Assembly (NCBI GenBank): GCA_947445045.1
Contig: CANFCA010000114.1
Coordinates: 1 to 5,090, forward strand
Source of the DNA: Gallionellaceae bacterium
GTDB taxonomy: Bacteria; Pseudomonadota; Gammaproteobacteria; Burkholderiales; Gallionellaceae
DNA length: 5,090 nucleotides
Direction: 5' to 3'
A program made the translations under genes and the position numbers. The notes under the pieces are model-generated. The model was not told where the DNA came from and searched no databases. It saw only the letters and a program-made list of their open reading frames with translations. Positions 4,689 to 5,090 of the stretch are shown here, piece after piece; position 1 is the first letter of the stretch, and each line of letters starts with the position of its first letter.

Positions 4689-5090
4689 TTATTTTAATTT
4701 GGATAATTCGGTATTCAGTGCGTCTATGTTACTTTGATGAAGATTGGTTTGCTCAGTTAATGATTTAATTTTCTCATCGTATTTCGCTACATTGCGGTGC
4801 GTGCTGCCATCTTTACCGTGAATGATTTCAGGATTATCTGCGCCGTCTTTCAAATTAGTTTGTGCTTCGGCGAGCAATTTTTGTTCGACATCCAATTCAT
4901 CTTGCAAAATTTTGCGGCGCGTTTCATCGCGCCCTTTTTGTGTGTCACCATTTACTTTAGGGAAGTCTGCTGGCGAACTTGCTGAACGTCCACGCTGTGC
5001 AGCGGCTGGCGGAGCCATGGTAGGCAAGGGTGTGAGCGTTATTTTTTTGCCGCCTTTGAGTGGCGTGCTGGAGTACGTTACATGACCATC
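4689..5090 (-). CDS. DUF4124-domain protein, 5' end missing
   Basis: The frame is open to the right edge (first complete codon GAT at 5088-5090) and ends at TAA 4689-4691, giving 133 visible residues. The first residues, DGHVTYSSTPLKGGKKITL, are the second half of a DUF4124 domain, a short module usually just after a signal peptide in envelope proteins (pattern YxWxDxxGxVxYSDxP). The signal peptide and first part of the domain would lie outside the window. A Pro/Ala-rich linker (PLPTMAPPAAAQRGRSASSP) follows, then a charged, probably coiled-coil region with TRRKILQDELDVEQKLLAEA and YDEKIKSLTEQ ... NIDALNTELSKLK near the end. Similar proteins sit between glnA and ntrB in related betaproteobacteria, as I recall. 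Function is unknown; a periplasmic location is inferred. An apparent start at 5027 (TTG) is not real because the domain continues upstream of it. Confidence 0.85.
   Translation of the reverse strand, partial: DGHVTYSSTPLKGGKKITLTPLPTMAPPAAAQRGRSASSPADFPKVNGDTQKGRDETRRKILQDELDVEQKLLAEAQTNLKDGADNPEIIHGKDGSTHRNVAKYDEKIKSLTEQTNLHQSNIDALNTELSKLK

Noticed and set aside
5025..5027. TTG start at 5027 for the DUF4124 protein
   Set aside because: The same frame is open to the edge and the upstream codons encode the DUF4124 segment DGHVTYSSTPLKGG, so the true start is outside the window.
4797..5085. Two open frames on the + strand opposite the DUF4124 gene
   Set aside because: The - strand frame continues to the window edge and encodes a recognisable DUF4124 end and coiled coil; the + strand frames show no family pattern.
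1..5090. Mobile elements, CRISPR arrays, tRNA or rRNA genes, riboswitches
   Set aside because: No transposase or integrase, no evenly spaced direct repeats, no tRNA-like cloverleaf and no rRNA sequence was recognised on either strand.

Overview
The window looks like an ordinary stretch of betaproteobacterial chromosome, probably from the Nitrosomonadales (Gallionellaceae, Methylophilaceae or Nitrosomonadaceae). The evidence is the protein character of NtrB, NtrC and Mpl, the roughly mid-range GC content, and a DUF4124-type protein directly upstream of ntrB, an arrangement I recall from that group. The placement is inferred from memory, not from a search.

Layout. Positions 2-1456 on the + strand hold the 3' end of a small DMT/DUF486-type membrane protein gene, then mpl (a murein-recycling ligase) 3 bases after its stop. 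Everything else lies on the - strand, transcribed right to left. In transcription order these are: the 3' part of a DUF4124 gene that enters from the right edge (4689-5090); ntrB (3607-4647); ntrC (2188-3588); an antitoxin gene of the Phd/YefM (StbD-like) kind (1857-2114); and a RelE/StbE-like toxin gene (1459-1752). The toxin gene ends 2 bases from the end of mpl, tail to tail.

How the genes work together. NtrB and NtrC form the nitrogen-status two-component system. NtrB is a soluble PAS-containing kinase/phosphatase, and NtrC is a sigma54-dependent enhancer-binding activator. The 41-base gap before ntrB holds a good match to a sigma54 -24/-12 promoter, which suggests NtrC-dependent autoregulation, possibly giving a transcript with almost no leader. 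The toxin-antitoxin pair has its own probable promoter and a palindromic operator candidate between ntrC and the antitoxin start. The two TA genes are separated by an unusually long 104-base gap containing a short hairpin. The TA pair is the most accessory-looking part of the window.

Three starts were moved from the longest open frame: the antitoxin starts at 2114, the toxin starts at 1752, and the DUF4124 frame runs off the right edge and does not start at 5027. I found no RNA gene, insertion sequence, CRISPR array, riboswitch or convincing rho-independent terminator. No clearly novel multi-gene system is visible. The most interesting points are the sigma54-like site before ntrB and the organisation of the TA locus.
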